A DNA stretch of 12,840 bases from Candidatus Sediminicultor tertius. GTDB lineage: Bacteria; Atribacterota; Phoenicimicrobiia; Phoenicimicrobiales; Phoenicimicrobiaceae. The stretch covers positions 1-12,840 of the forward strand of contig DPXH01000089.1 in assembly GCA_003527405.1 (NCBI GenBank), given 5' to 3'. The notes under the pieces were generated by a model, which searched no databases, had not been told where the DNA came from, and worked only from the letters and a program-made list of their open reading frames with translations. The position numbers and the translations under genes are program-made. This document shows positions 1-6,884 of this stretch, piece after piece (position 1 is the stretch's first letter; each line of letters begins with the position of its first letter).

Positions 1-442
1 CTTCCATTCTTAAGTTACCGTTTGAAGAGAGAGCAGGCAACGAAAAATTAAGGTCTTTACAGTTATCATTATCCAGGAAAATATTTAATCCCAAAGACTT
101 ATCCGAAAGAGGAGATTTTATAAGCTCGTTTAGAAAGATGTTTTTCATCCATATCCCGGGATGGAAGAATGCTGGTTGATGTCCAGTCTGGATAATATAT
201 TGGTAGGCAGGGTTGATTTTTTCTTCAATATCAGGATCAAATTTTTTACTAAACCTTAAAGCCCCCTGAACAACTTCTTTTCGACTATTTTCCCTCACTT
301 CCTTAAAGGGTTGGTTAAGAATTTTAAAGGAATACTGGCTAAAAATTTTCTTATTCTCTTCCAAAAGAGAACCAATCTTGTCCGCCGGGGAAGAGAAGAA
401 AATCTCCTTATTTTGAGGAACTTTAATATTTAGTATTTTCAT
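1..442 (-). CDS. Partial conserved protein with TGHQP motif, distantly BshC-like (C-terminus outside window)
   Basis: The reading frame stays open for 147 codons from an ATG at 442 down to the left edge, so the C-terminal part is missing. A GAGGT ribosome binding site lies 12 nt upstream of the ATG. The gene starts 23 bp after the stop of the leftward HTH gene, so the two may share a transcript. Residues 83-101 read IIQTGHQPAFFHPGIWMKN, and residues 118-127 read LGINIFLDND. This pairing resembles the TGQQ...GPLY...K and later FW(I)AGEDHD motifs near the N-terminus of BshC, the cysteine-adding enzyme of bacillithiol synthesis. The resemblance is from memory and by eye. The function is unknown. 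The coding call itself is firm because the frame is long, has an RBS and has plausible composition. The family suggestion is weak. Confidence 0.75.
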   Translation of the reverse strand, partial: MKILNIKVPQNKEIFFSSPADKIGSLLEENKKIFSQYSFKILNQPFKEVRENSRKEVVQGALRFSKKFDPDIEEKINPAYQYIIQTGHQPAFFHPGIWMKNIFLNELIKSPLSDKSLGLNIFLDNDNCKDLNFSLPALSSNGNLRME

Positions 443-465
443 TTCTATAACAATACCTCAATATT

Positions 466-873
466 TTAAATATCAATTTCTTTCTTTTTGTCCCACAATC
501 CTGCTCTCTCTAAAACCTTCTGCACACCCCCTGGGCTGATTACTTTTTTATTATTGTTTTCTTTTACAATGACCGAAGCAATAGTCCTGCGTCCCCAATT
601 AGGATTCTTCTTCTTTAGTTCAATTGCCCTACGGGCATATTTTTCCGGAACTCTCCCCAAATTCTTTCGTATATGTTTTTTTGGCCTTCTTATACCTTGC
701 ATGCCTTGTTCTAAATAGCGAGGATACCATTTACGGAAAGTATTAATAGATACGCGGGCTTTTCTACAAGAAAAACTGATATTATGGGTCTTTTGATAAG
801 TCTCTATCATTAGTTTTCGCTGAGCAAAGTTGGTTGGTTTAATATATTTTATGACTTTTTTTTCTTCTTTCAT
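466..873 (-). CDS. Orphan double helix-turn-helix protein (IS481-type transposase N-terminal region without catalytic domain)
   Basis: This is a 135-residue basic protein. An N-terminal HTH spans about residues 18-55, with recognition helix around SINTFRKWYPRY. A second winged-HTH-like unit spans about 75-128 and contains the PNWGRRTIA and ISPGGVQKVLERAGLW motifs. The order of HTH, then NP.WG.R.IA, then SP..V...L...GL is typical of the DNA-binding half of IS481/IS3-type transposases. The DDE integrase core that should follow is absent: the protein stops after a short KKKEIDI tail and an unrelated gene begins 23 bp later. I chose the ATG at 873 because AGAGGTC sits 5 nt upstream; the longer frame from 924 has no ribosome binding site. 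It may be a truncated insertion sequence or a domesticated DNA-binding protein. No terminal inverted repeats were recognised around it. Confidence 0.75.
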   Translation of the reverse strand: MKEEKKVIKYIKPTNFAQRKLMIETYQKTHNISFSCRKARVSINTFRKWYPRYLEQGMQGIRRPKKHIRKNLGRVPEKYARRAIELKKKNPNWGRRTIASVIVKENNNKKVISPGGVQKVLERAGLWDKKKEIDI

Positions 874-1006
874 TTTTGACCTCTTGTCTTTTATTTTAAG
901 CCTTGTGCTTCCAGTAGTCAACATCTGCGTGACCAGATAATAAAAAATATTTGCTAAAAAAAGAAGGAATTTTGAAATTTATATGGTATTATGAATACAG
1001 ATAATA

Positions 1007-1021
1007 TGGAAAGGAGTTTCC
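1007..1021. promoter_or_regulatory. Inverted repeat over the iclR ribosome binding site (candidate autoregulatory site)
   Basis: The sequence TGGAAAGGAGTTTCC contains GGAAA (1008-1012) and TTTCC (1017-1021) as perfect 5-bp arms around GGAG. The Shine-Dalgarno AAGGAG (1011-1016) of the preferred IclR start at 1027 lies inside it. The E. coli IclR operator, as I recall it, is TGGAAATNATTTCCA, so the arms match but the spacing differs by one base. The site could be a protein operator, or an RNA hairpin exposing or hiding the ribosome binding site. The repeat is seen directly; its function is inferred. Confidence 0.4.
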
Positions 1022-1026
1022 GTAAT

Positions 1027-1797
1027 ATGGAAAATAGCACAGGTAAAAAAGAGAGAATAAAATCTATAGACAAAGCCTTGGGTTTGTTAGAATTTCTTTC
1101 AGTTAATGAGCAAGAAACAGGCATAACTGAAATAAGTAAAAATCTACATTTAGGACTGAGTACAGTTCACAGAATATTATTCACCTTAAAATCTCGAGGC
1201 TACGTTATTCAAAACCTTAATACAAAGAAATATAGATTAGGAATTAAGTTATTTACCCTTGGTTGTGCAGTTCAAAGTACAAAACGTTTGGTCGAGATAA
1301 CAAAACCTTATCTTAAACAGTTGTCGCAAAGCACTAATGAAACAGCCAATTTAGCAATTTTGGAGGGCAAAGAAGTTATTTATCTTGATACAATTGGGAG
1401 TCCAGAAATTTTGAGAACAGAGATTATGGCAGGAACTAGGACCCCTGCCCATTGTGCTGCTTTGGGGAAAGCATTGTTAGCCTTTATTTCTGATGGGGAA
1501 TTTAAAAGCTTATATAAAAAGGACGAGCCATTATCTTCCCTTACTTCCAAATCTATATCTTCGTTAGAGGAACTAAAAAAACATTTAAAAAAAGTTAAAG
1601 AACAAGGTTATGCAGTTGATAGAGAAGAATATAAAATTGGCATTAATTGCATAAGCGTCCCCATATTTGGTAGAAATGGAGAAGCCATAGCTGCTATTAG
1701 CATTACCGGCCCGGCATCTCGTTTTACTATAGATGAGATGGGAAAAGTTAAGGACAAGCTAATGACTATATCAAAAGAAATTTCTAATCAGTTTTAG
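1027..1797 (+). CDS. IclR-family transcriptional regulator
   Basis: This 256-residue DNA-binding regulator has the usual family length. The N-terminal winged HTH spans about residues 11-72 and includes GITEISKNLHLGLSTVHRIL. The C-terminal effector-binding domain spans about 85-255. Its family signatures are TPAHCAALGKALLAF at 139-153, GYAVDREE at 194-201 and ISVPIFGRNGEAIAAISI at 209-226. I chose the ATG at 1027 because AAGGAG lies 10 nt upstream; an ATG at 991 would add 12 residues but has no well-placed ribosome binding site. The gene is divergent from the HTH gene on its left and precedes panB by 35 bp in the same direction. By family habit it would sense a small organic acid or pathway intermediate and control the downstream genes, itself or both. 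The effector is unknown. Confidence 0.93.
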   Translation: MENSTGKKERIKSIDKALGLLEFLSVNEQETGITEISKNLHLGLSTVHRILFTLKSRGYVIQNLNTKKYRLGIKLFTLGCAVQSTKRLVEITKPYLKQLSQSTNETANLAILEGKEVIYLDTIGSPEILRTEIMAGTRTPAHCAALGKALLAFISDGEFKSLYKKDEPLSSLTSKSISSLEELKKHLKKVKEQGYAVDREEYKIGINCISVPIFGRNGEAIAAISITGPASRFTIDEMGKVKDKLMTISKEISNQF

Positions 1798-1832
1798 ATA
1801 ATATAATAAAAATAGAAAGGAAGGATCAAAGA

Positions 1833-2687
1833 ATGGCTAAAAAGAAGACCCGTTTAGATTTCATAAAAATGAAAAAGGAAGGAGAACAGGTAGCCTGGGT
1901 AACTGCTTATGATTTCCCTACTGCATCTTTTGTTGAGCAAGCCGGTATGGATATGATCTTAGTCGGTGATTCTTTAGGAATGGTAGTATTAGGTTATCAA
2001 GGAACAGTCCCGGTTACTATGGAAGATTGTATCTCTCATTGCCAGGCGGTTCGCCGAGGAGCACCGAATACTTTTTGTATCGGAGATATGCCTTTTCTGT
2101 CCTATCAGATTTCAGATCAGGAAGCAATCAGAAATGCGGGACGTTTTCTTAAAGAGGCTGATATGGATGCAGTAAAATTAGAAGGAGGGAAGAGAGTATG
2201 CACTAAAATAAAAGCTATAGCTGATGCTGGAATATTAGTTATGGGTCACATTGGTCTAACCCCTCAGAGTTCAGGCCAGTTAGGTGGGTTTAAGGCCCAG
2301 GGTAGAGATGCTGCCAGTGCCCGAGAATTAATCAAAGATGCCTTAGCTATCCAAGAAGCTGGTGGTTATGCCCTTCTCTTAGAAGCAGTTCCTCCGGAGT
2401 TAACCGTTTTTATTACTAAAAAGCTAACTATACCCGTATATTCTATTGGAGCAGGGGGCCCCTGTGATGGGCAGCTATTAATCTGTGGAGATATGTTGGG
2501 GCTATTCCAAGCCTTTACTCCTAAATTTGTTAAGAAATATGCCAATGTTGCCGAGATAGAGACCAATGCTTTCAAAGAATATGTTAAAGAGGTAAAGACC
2601 GGAGCCTTTCCTACTGATGACTATTGCTATCATATTTTAAAAGGCAAAGAAGAAGAGTTTTATGAGATGTTGAAAGAGTTCGAGTAA
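1833..2687 (+). CDS. panB: 3-methyl-2-oxobutanoate hydroxymethyltransferase (ketopantoate hydroxymethyltransferase)
   Basis: PanB transfers a hydroxymethyl group from 5,10-methylene-tetrahydrofolate to 3-methyl-2-oxobutanoate to give ketopantoate, the first committed step of pantothenate and CoA synthesis in the cytoplasm. The 284 residues form a full-length TIM barrel. Key motifs are VTAYD (23-27), VGDSLGM (44-50, metal ligand D46), GDMPF (84-88, second Asp D85), VKLEGG (114-119, K115 and E117), GHIGLTPQS (138-146), LLLEAVP (181-187, catalytic E184) and GAGGPCDGQ (206-214). All expected active-site residues appear present. An AAGGAAGGA ribosome binding site precedes the ATG. The gene follows the IclR regulator and is not accompanied by panC or panD, so it may serve biosynthesis or be recruited into a catabolic operon. 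Its G+C is higher than that of the two genes that follow. Confidence 0.92.
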   Translation: MAKKKTRLDFIKMKKEGEQVAWVTAYDFPTASFVEQAGMDMILVGDSLGMVVLGYQGTVPVTMEDCISHCQAVRRGAPNTFCIGDMPFLSYQISDQEAIRNAGRFLKEADMDAVKLEGGKRVCTKIKAIADAGILVMGHIGLTPQSSGQLGGFKAQGRDAASARELIKDALAIQEAGGYALLLEAVPPELTVFITKKLTIPVYSIGAGGPCDGQLLICGDMLGLFQAFTPKFVKKYANVAEIETNAFKEYVKEVKTGAFPTDDYCYHILKGKEEEFYEMLKEFE

Positions 2688-2718
2688 CTATTTTTATATG
2701 GATAAAGGAGCAAACAAA

Positions 2719-3669
2719 ATGACTAAAACGCTGAAAGAAATTAGAGAATTTATGGAAGGGATGGGGATCCCCGGAAGAGATTTGGGAGAACTTCCTTCTT
2801 CAACAAAAACCTTTCCAGATGGTGCACAATGGAGAATAGAAATTTCAGGAGTTGAGCGTCCATCAACTATGGAAGCCATGATTGATGAGGCAAAAAAAAG
2901 AAACGTGACTATTCATCGAGCTATTATAACTGTACAAGGGTCAACTTTAAGTGATTTTGGCGAGCTAAAAGCTATGGCTCAAATGGGAAGAGATGAAAAG
3001 ATAGAAGTTATAACTACAATGGGTCCACGCAAAGCTTGGGATGTAGGGGCAAAGGCGGCAGCTTTTTCTGAAGGCACAATGGTGGGATTCAGATTGAGAG
3101 GTTCTGATAATATATCCTATTGGCTTGCAGATATGATGAGAAACATTGATGCCGGATTAAGAGGTTTTTTGGTTTTGGACGAAGGAATACTTTCTATTGT
3201 GAATCACATGCGCGAAGAAGGTTTTATTCCCAAGGATATAGTTTTTAAATGGTCTGCTTTTGGTGGATACTGTAGTGCTGCTGGAGCAAAGGTTATTGAG
3301 AAGATGGGCGCTAATTCGATGAACCCCACATCGGATGTTTCCCTTCCAATTTTGGCAGGAATACGAAAAGCAATTAATATTCCTATTGACATTTATATGT
3401 TTATTACAGACGCAGAGGGGGGGATGTTTAGAATTTACGAAGCTCCGGAAGTCGCCAGGGTTACCTCACCTTGTTACTTTAAGATTGAACCGGGAACTTG
3501 CCAGGCTGATATTTACAAACCCTGGGTAAAAGAAAGCTGGCACGCAGAATTTATGAGAGAAAAAGTTAAAGAAGCAGCCATTTTCCAGGAGATTATGGAA
3601 AGACACGCACCTCAATTAAAATTATCTAAGAAGGGTCCTTCTGATTTAATTCTTTCGGACCCTAAATAA
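2719..3669 (+). CDS. U32-peptidase-like TIM-barrel protein of unknown function
   Basis: This 316-residue cytoplasmic protein has no signal peptide or membrane segment. I recognise the type from low-G+C anaerobes, where it is usually annotated as a U32-family peptidase or hypothetical protein. Typical stretches are LPSSTKTFPDGAQWRIEI (25-42), VERPSTMEAMIDEAKKR (45-61), TIHRAI (64-69), the GFRLRGSDN segment (123-131), RGFLVLDEG (148-156) and EAPEVARVTSPCYFKIEPG (241-259). The alternation of short hydrophobic strands with helices fits a (beta/alpha)8 barrel. I see no proven catalytic residues, and peptidase activity is not established for this type. The start at 2719 is preferred because AAAGGAG lies about 8 nt upstream; an ATG at 2698 lacks a ribosome binding site. 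It sits 31 bp after panB and 36 bp before the dehydrogenase, so all three are probably cotranscribed. Confidence 0.7.
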   Translation: MTKTLKEIREFMEGMGIPGRDLGELPSSTKTFPDGAQWRIEISGVERPSTMEAMIDEAKKRNVTIHRAIITVQGSTLSDFGELKAMAQMGRDEKIEVITTMGPRKAWDVGAKAAAFSEGTMVGFRLRGSDNISYWLADMMRNIDAGLRGFLVLDEGILSIVNHMREEGFIPKDIVFKWSAFGGYCSAAGAKVIEKMGANSMNPTSDVSLPILAGIRKAINIPIDIYMFITDAEGGMFRIYEAPEVARVTSPCYFKIEPGTCQADIYKPWVKESWHAEFMREKVKEAAIFQEIMERHAPQLKLSKKGPSDLILSDPK

Positions 3670-3705
3670 ACTAATAGAACAAACAATAAGAGGAGGAATA
3701 AGATA

Positions 3706-4941
3706 ATGAACAATGATCCATTTGAAACAGCTTTAAATACCTTGTGCGCTGCAGGCGGAATTGCAGGATTGGAGCCTAATGCCATTAAAATTCTTAGTCA
3801 ACCTAAACGCATTTTTGAATTTACTATTCCTATGAGAATGGACAATGGTGAATTTAGGATATTTAATGCTTTCAGAGTTCATTATAATGATGCTTTGGGA
3901 CAAATTAAAGATGGAACGAGATTTGTACCAAATCTGGATTTAGATACTGTAAAAGCTTTAGGATTTTGGATGACTATCAAACATGCTGTTGCTGGTATTC
4001 CTGCTGGCGGAGGGAAAGGTGGCGTAAGAGTTGACCCTTCTGAGTTAAGTGAATGGGAATTAGAACGCCTTGTTCGCGCTTTTATTCGCAAGTTACCTAT
4101 GAAGGGAGCCTGGGTTGATGTACCGGGAGCAGATATTGGGACTAGTGCAAAGACACAAGCATGGATGCTTGATGAATATGAGGAAATCGTAGGATTTCAT
4201 AGTCCGGCAGCAGTTAATGACAAGCCAGCCGAAGTCAATGGTACTTTAGGTAGCATGGAGGCAACGGGAACCGGTGCATTTTTTGTTACTAAGGAAGCAA
4301 TTAAAGATTTAGGGTTGACCAAAAATGAATCAATAGCTGTTCAAGGATTTGGAGATGTTGGACGTACTGTGGCGAGATTACTTTATAATGATGGGTTTAA
4401 AATTATAGCAGTAAGTGATATTAAGGGCGGGGTATATTCAGAGGAAGGAATTGATATAGAAGAACTTGTGAAACATGTTGAAAATACTGGATTTGTCGCA
4501 AACTTTCCAGAGACAGTAGCAATAACTAATGAAGAATTATTAGAGACAGATTGTGATATTTTGATCCCTGCTGCGGTGCAAAGTGTTATTACTGATGAAA
4601 ATGCAGATAAGATAAAAGCAAAATTAATCATTGAAGGAGCAAATGGACCGACTACACCGAGCGCTGAAAAGATACTCGAAGAAAAAGGAATTACAATTAT
4701 TCCTGATGTATTAGCCAACTGTGGTGGTGCTATTGTGTGTAGTTTTGAACGTACTCAAGGGTTGACTGATACCTACTGGGATTTAGAAACTGTTAATGAA
4801 AAGCTTAAAGAGAGAATTTTAAAAGCCTATAAAGAAACTACTGTAACCGCAAGAGAAAAGAATACCTCTTATAGAAATGCTGCCTGGGTTAATGCCTTAA
4901 TTAAGATAAGTAAGGCAATGAAAGCCAGGGGATGGATGTAA
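3706..4941 (+). CDS. Glu/Leu/Phe/Val dehydrogenase family protein, probable glutamate dehydrogenase
   Basis: This 411-residue enzyme belongs to the amino acid dehydrogenase family, which oxidatively deaminates an L-amino acid to a 2-oxoacid and ammonia with NAD(P)+. The substrate domain carries KDGTRF (68-73), MTIKHA (89-94), PAGGGKGG (99-106) and VDVPGADIGT (137-146). K68, K92, K104 and D143 fit the catalytic set of clostridial glutamate dehydrogenase (K89, K113, K125, D165) by spacing. The Rossmann motif is GFGDVG at 214-219, ending in IIAVSD. GANGPTTP (311-318) is typical. Retention of K68 favours glutamate over branched-chain substrates. However, the Ser that contacts the side-chain carboxylate appears to be C345 (AIVCSFE), and the usual FEW is FER, so specificity may be altered. 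AGGAGG precedes the ATG. It is 36 bp after the U32-like gene and 19 bp before dctQ. Confidence 0.88.
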   Translation: MNNDPFETALNTLCAAGGIAGLEPNAIKILSQPKRIFEFTIPMRMDNGEFRIFNAFRVHYNDALGQIKDGTRFVPNLDLDTVKALGFWMTIKHAVAGIPAGGGKGGVRVDPSELSEWELERLVRAFIRKLPMKGAWVDVPGADIGTSAKTQAWMLDEYEEIVGFHSPAAVNDKPAEVNGTLGSMEATGTGAFFVTKEAIKDLGLTKNESIAVQGFGDVGRTVARLLYNDGFKIIAVSDIKGGVYSEEGIDIEELVKHVENTGFVANFPETVAITNEELLETDCDILIPAAVQSVITDENADKIKAKLIIEGANGPTTPSAEKILEEKGITIIPDVLANCGGAIVCSFERTQGLTDTYWDLETVNEKLKERILKAYKETTVTAREKNTSYRNAAWVNALIKISKAMKARGWM

Positions 4942-4960
4942 GAATTAGGTTGGATCTACA

Positions 4961-5488
4961 ATGAAAATGTCGAAACTATTGGCAAAGATAAATATGGTCT
5001 TGGAGAAGATAGAGGAGGTTATCCTCTGTGTGGGAGTTGGTGTGCTGGCTATAATTTTAATTGTCAATGTAATAGCCAGAAAAGCAGGAACCTCGATCTA
5101 TTTTATCGATGAAATAGCTATGTTTTTAGTGATCTGGATAACTTTTGTTGGCGTAAGTTATGCCTCCAGGAAGGCAAGGCATATCCGCATGGGGGCAATA
5201 TTTGACTTATCCTCGGTGAGGGTGCAAAAAATCATGATATTTGTAATTTCTACAATCAGTGCTATGGTCATGTTCTACCTGACCTATATTTCTGTTAATT
5301 ATGTATATACTACTTATCGTTGGCAGCAGGTGGCCCCAGCTCTAAGAATGCCCTATTGGATTGGTATCGTAGTCGTTCCGGTAGGTTTTTCCCTGGCCGG
5401 GATACATTATGTTCGGACTATTGTGAAGAACATCCGGGTAAAAGAGGAGGTCTGGCTCTCCCCTGAACAAAAGAGTGAATATGAATAA
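4961..5488 (+). CDS. dctQ: TRAP transporter small permease subunit DctQ
   Basis: This 175-residue inner-membrane protein has four predicted transmembrane helices, at about 20-39, 50-69, 90-110 and 131-152. The family signature is visible at 50-77: an acidic residue in DEIAMFLVIWITFVGVSYA followed by SRKARHIRM, matching the usual E...f..W..f.G...A.r...HI. It forms the membrane complex with DctM. Only a weak ribosome binding site is visible before the ATG at 4961, and an ATG two codons later is an equally possible start. The 19-bp gap after the dehydrogenase suggests translational coupling or cotranscription. The short polar C-terminus is cytoplasmic by family topology. Confidence 0.92.
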   Translation: MKMSKLLAKINMVLEKIEEVILCVGVGVLAIILIVNVIARKAGTSIYFIDEIAMFLVIWITFVGVSYASRKARHIRMGAIFDLSSVRVQKIMIFVISTISAMVMFYLTYISVNYVYTTYRWQQVAPALRMPYWIGIVVVPVGFSLAGIHYVRTIVKNIRVKEEVWLSPEQKSEYE

Positions 5489-5513
5489 GGAAGGAGTTTA
5501 GAAAGGAGGAGTT

Positions 5514-6797
5514 ATGTTACAATTGATGGGAGTGGTAGCGTTCACCTTACTTTTACTTGGTTTCCCCTTTATGGTAGTACTCCTTGCTACTTTTCTGGTA
5601 GTTAGTTTTTTCTTTTTTCCCGATCTTAATCTAAATATATTAATACAGCAAATATTGAGTGGGATTAAGCCGCTTTCTTTAGTTTGTGTGCCCATGTTTA
5701 TATTGGCAGCTAATATCATTACTTCCGGAAAGGCTGCCAGGAGAATGGTAAATATGGTAAGGGCTTTCCTGGGACATCTACCTGGGGGCATGCCTATAGT
5801 TACCAATGTTGCCTGTACTTTATTTGGGGCTGTATCTGGCTCCACGCAAGCAACTGTAGCTGCTATAGGAGGGACAATGCGCCCCATGCTCCTTGAGGCT
5901 GGCTATCCTAGCTCTTTTACCCTTGGTTTAATTATTAATTCCAGTGACATTGCTTTTCTTATACCTCCCAGCATAGGTTTTATTGTATACGGAGTAGCAA
6001 CGCAAACTTCTGTTGGAAAATTGTTTCTTGCTGGTATTCTTCCCGGATTGCTTGTTTGTGCTTTATTCTCGATCTTCTCCTATTTTTACTCCAAACGTAA
6101 TAATATTGGGCTTTATCCCAGGGCCAGTTGGAAGGAAAGAAAGCAGGTTACCAAGGAAGGTATCTTGATAATTGGTTTTCCCATATTGATCCTTGGAGGG
6201 ATCTATGGGGGGATATTCAGCCCTACGGAAGCGGCTGCTTCTTCTGTGTTATATGCTTTAGCCTTAGAGGGACTGGTTTATAGATCGTTTACCTTTAAAA
6301 AACTTACAGATATTGCCCTGTCTACGGCAGTGGTCACTGCCGTGGTTTTCATATTGGTGGGAGCGGGGCAAGCCATATCCTGGCTTTTAAGTTATTCTGG
6401 AATATACAAGGTAATCCTGCCACCTCTTTTTGGGGATGAACCTTCTGTCCTAAGGGTTATTATCATAATTAATATTGCTTATTTCATTGCTTGTATGTTT
6501 GTTGATCCCATTGTAGCTATTTATGTTCTAACTCCACTTTTTGCGCCCTATGTAGCTCAAGCAGGGATTGATAAAGTTTTTCTAGGAGTTTTAGTGACCA
6601 TGCAAGCAGCTATAGGTTCAGCTACTCCCCCTTTTGGGTGTGATATCTTTACAGCCATGGTGATCTTTAAGAGACCTTATTTTGAGGTGATAAGGGAGAC
6701 CTGGCCATTTATACTTATTTTACTATTTTCAGTAGCTATAGTAGTTGCCTTTCCTGAACTGGCTCTTTTTATACCAAGGAGCGCTTTAGGGGGCTAA
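5514..6797 (+). CDS. dctM: TRAP transporter large permease subunit DctM
   Basis: This is the main translocation subunit, 427 residues and very hydrophobic, with about a dozen helices as usual for the family. Signatures are VPMFILAANIITSGKAARRM (59-78), LPGGMPIVTNVACTLFGAVS (89-108), the FLIPPSIGFIVYG stretch (148-160), SPTEAAA in the middle and SATPPFG near the end. It couples sodium gradient energy to uptake of the ligand delivered by DctP. An AAAGGAGGAG ribosome binding site precedes the ATG, 25 bp after dctQ. A 20-bp inverted repeat lies within the coding sequence at 6324-6343. The protein looks intact and full length. Confidence 0.95.
   Translation: MLQLMGVVAFTLLLLGFPFMVVLLATFLVVSFFFFPDLNLNILIQQILSGIKPLSLVCVPMFILAANIITSGKAARRMVNMVRAFLGHLPGGMPIVTNVACTLFGAVSGSTQATVAAIGGTMRPMLLEAGYPSSFTLGLIINSSDIAFLIPPSIGFIVYGVATQTSVGKLFLAGILPGLLVCALFSIFSYFYSKRNNIGLYPRASWKERKQVTKEGILIIGFPILILGGIYGGIFSPTEAAASSVLYALALEGLVYRSFTFKKLTDIALSTAVVTAVVFILVGAGQAISWLLSYSGIYKVILPPLFGDEPSVLRVIIIINIAYFIACMFVDPIVAIYVLTPLFAPYVAQAGIDKVFLGVLVTMQAAIGSATPPFGCDIFTAMVIFKRPYFEVIRETWPFILILLFSVAIVVAFPELALFIPRSALGG
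6324..6343. repeat. Perfect inverted repeat inside dctM
   Basis: ACGGCAGTG at 6324-6332 is exactly reversed as CACTGCCGT at 6335-6343 with two bases between. It encodes the tandem peptide TAVVTAVV in a membrane helix, so the symmetry may be a by-product of repeated small-residue codons. A GGTTTTC follows on the + strand. As an RNA it would form a tight 8-bp hairpin that could slow transcription or translation. Confidence 0.6.
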
Positions 6798-6884
6798 AAC
6801 AAAGGAGATGATGCTTATGTAATAAAAATAATTGGCTAGATATATTTTGGATATTAATAAAATTAAACGAAAAGGAGGATAAAT
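6798..6884 (+). other. dctM-dctP spacer with ribosome binding site and minimal ORF
   Basis: Three bases after the dctM stop, AAAGGAG is followed by ATG ATG CTT ATG TAA (6808-6822), encoding only four residues. The last ATG stands about 9 nt from the Shine-Dalgarno, which would be ideal spacing for a start codon directly followed by a stop. The remainder to 6870 is AT-rich and shows no convincing promoter. It may be a relic of a lost gene start or a small leader affecting dctP expression. Confidence 0.4.

Noticed and set aside
488..718. Open frame on the + strand opposite the HTH gene
   Set aside because: Its translation has no recognisable motif and it lies inside the leftward HTH gene, which has a ribosome binding site and clear domain signatures.
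874..924. Longer N-terminus for the HTH protein from the ATG at 924
   Set aside because: The sequence before 924 lacks a ribosome binding site; AGAGGTC stands before the ATG at 873.
991..1026. Upstream ATG as start of the IclR regulator
   Set aside because: No suitably spaced ribosome binding site precedes 991, whereas AAGGAG is well placed before 1027 and gives the usual family length.
1802..1807. TATAAT between iclR and panB as a separate panB promoter
   Set aside because: There is no -35 match at a proper distance and the spacer is only 35 bp of very AT-rich DNA, so chance is the simpler explanation.
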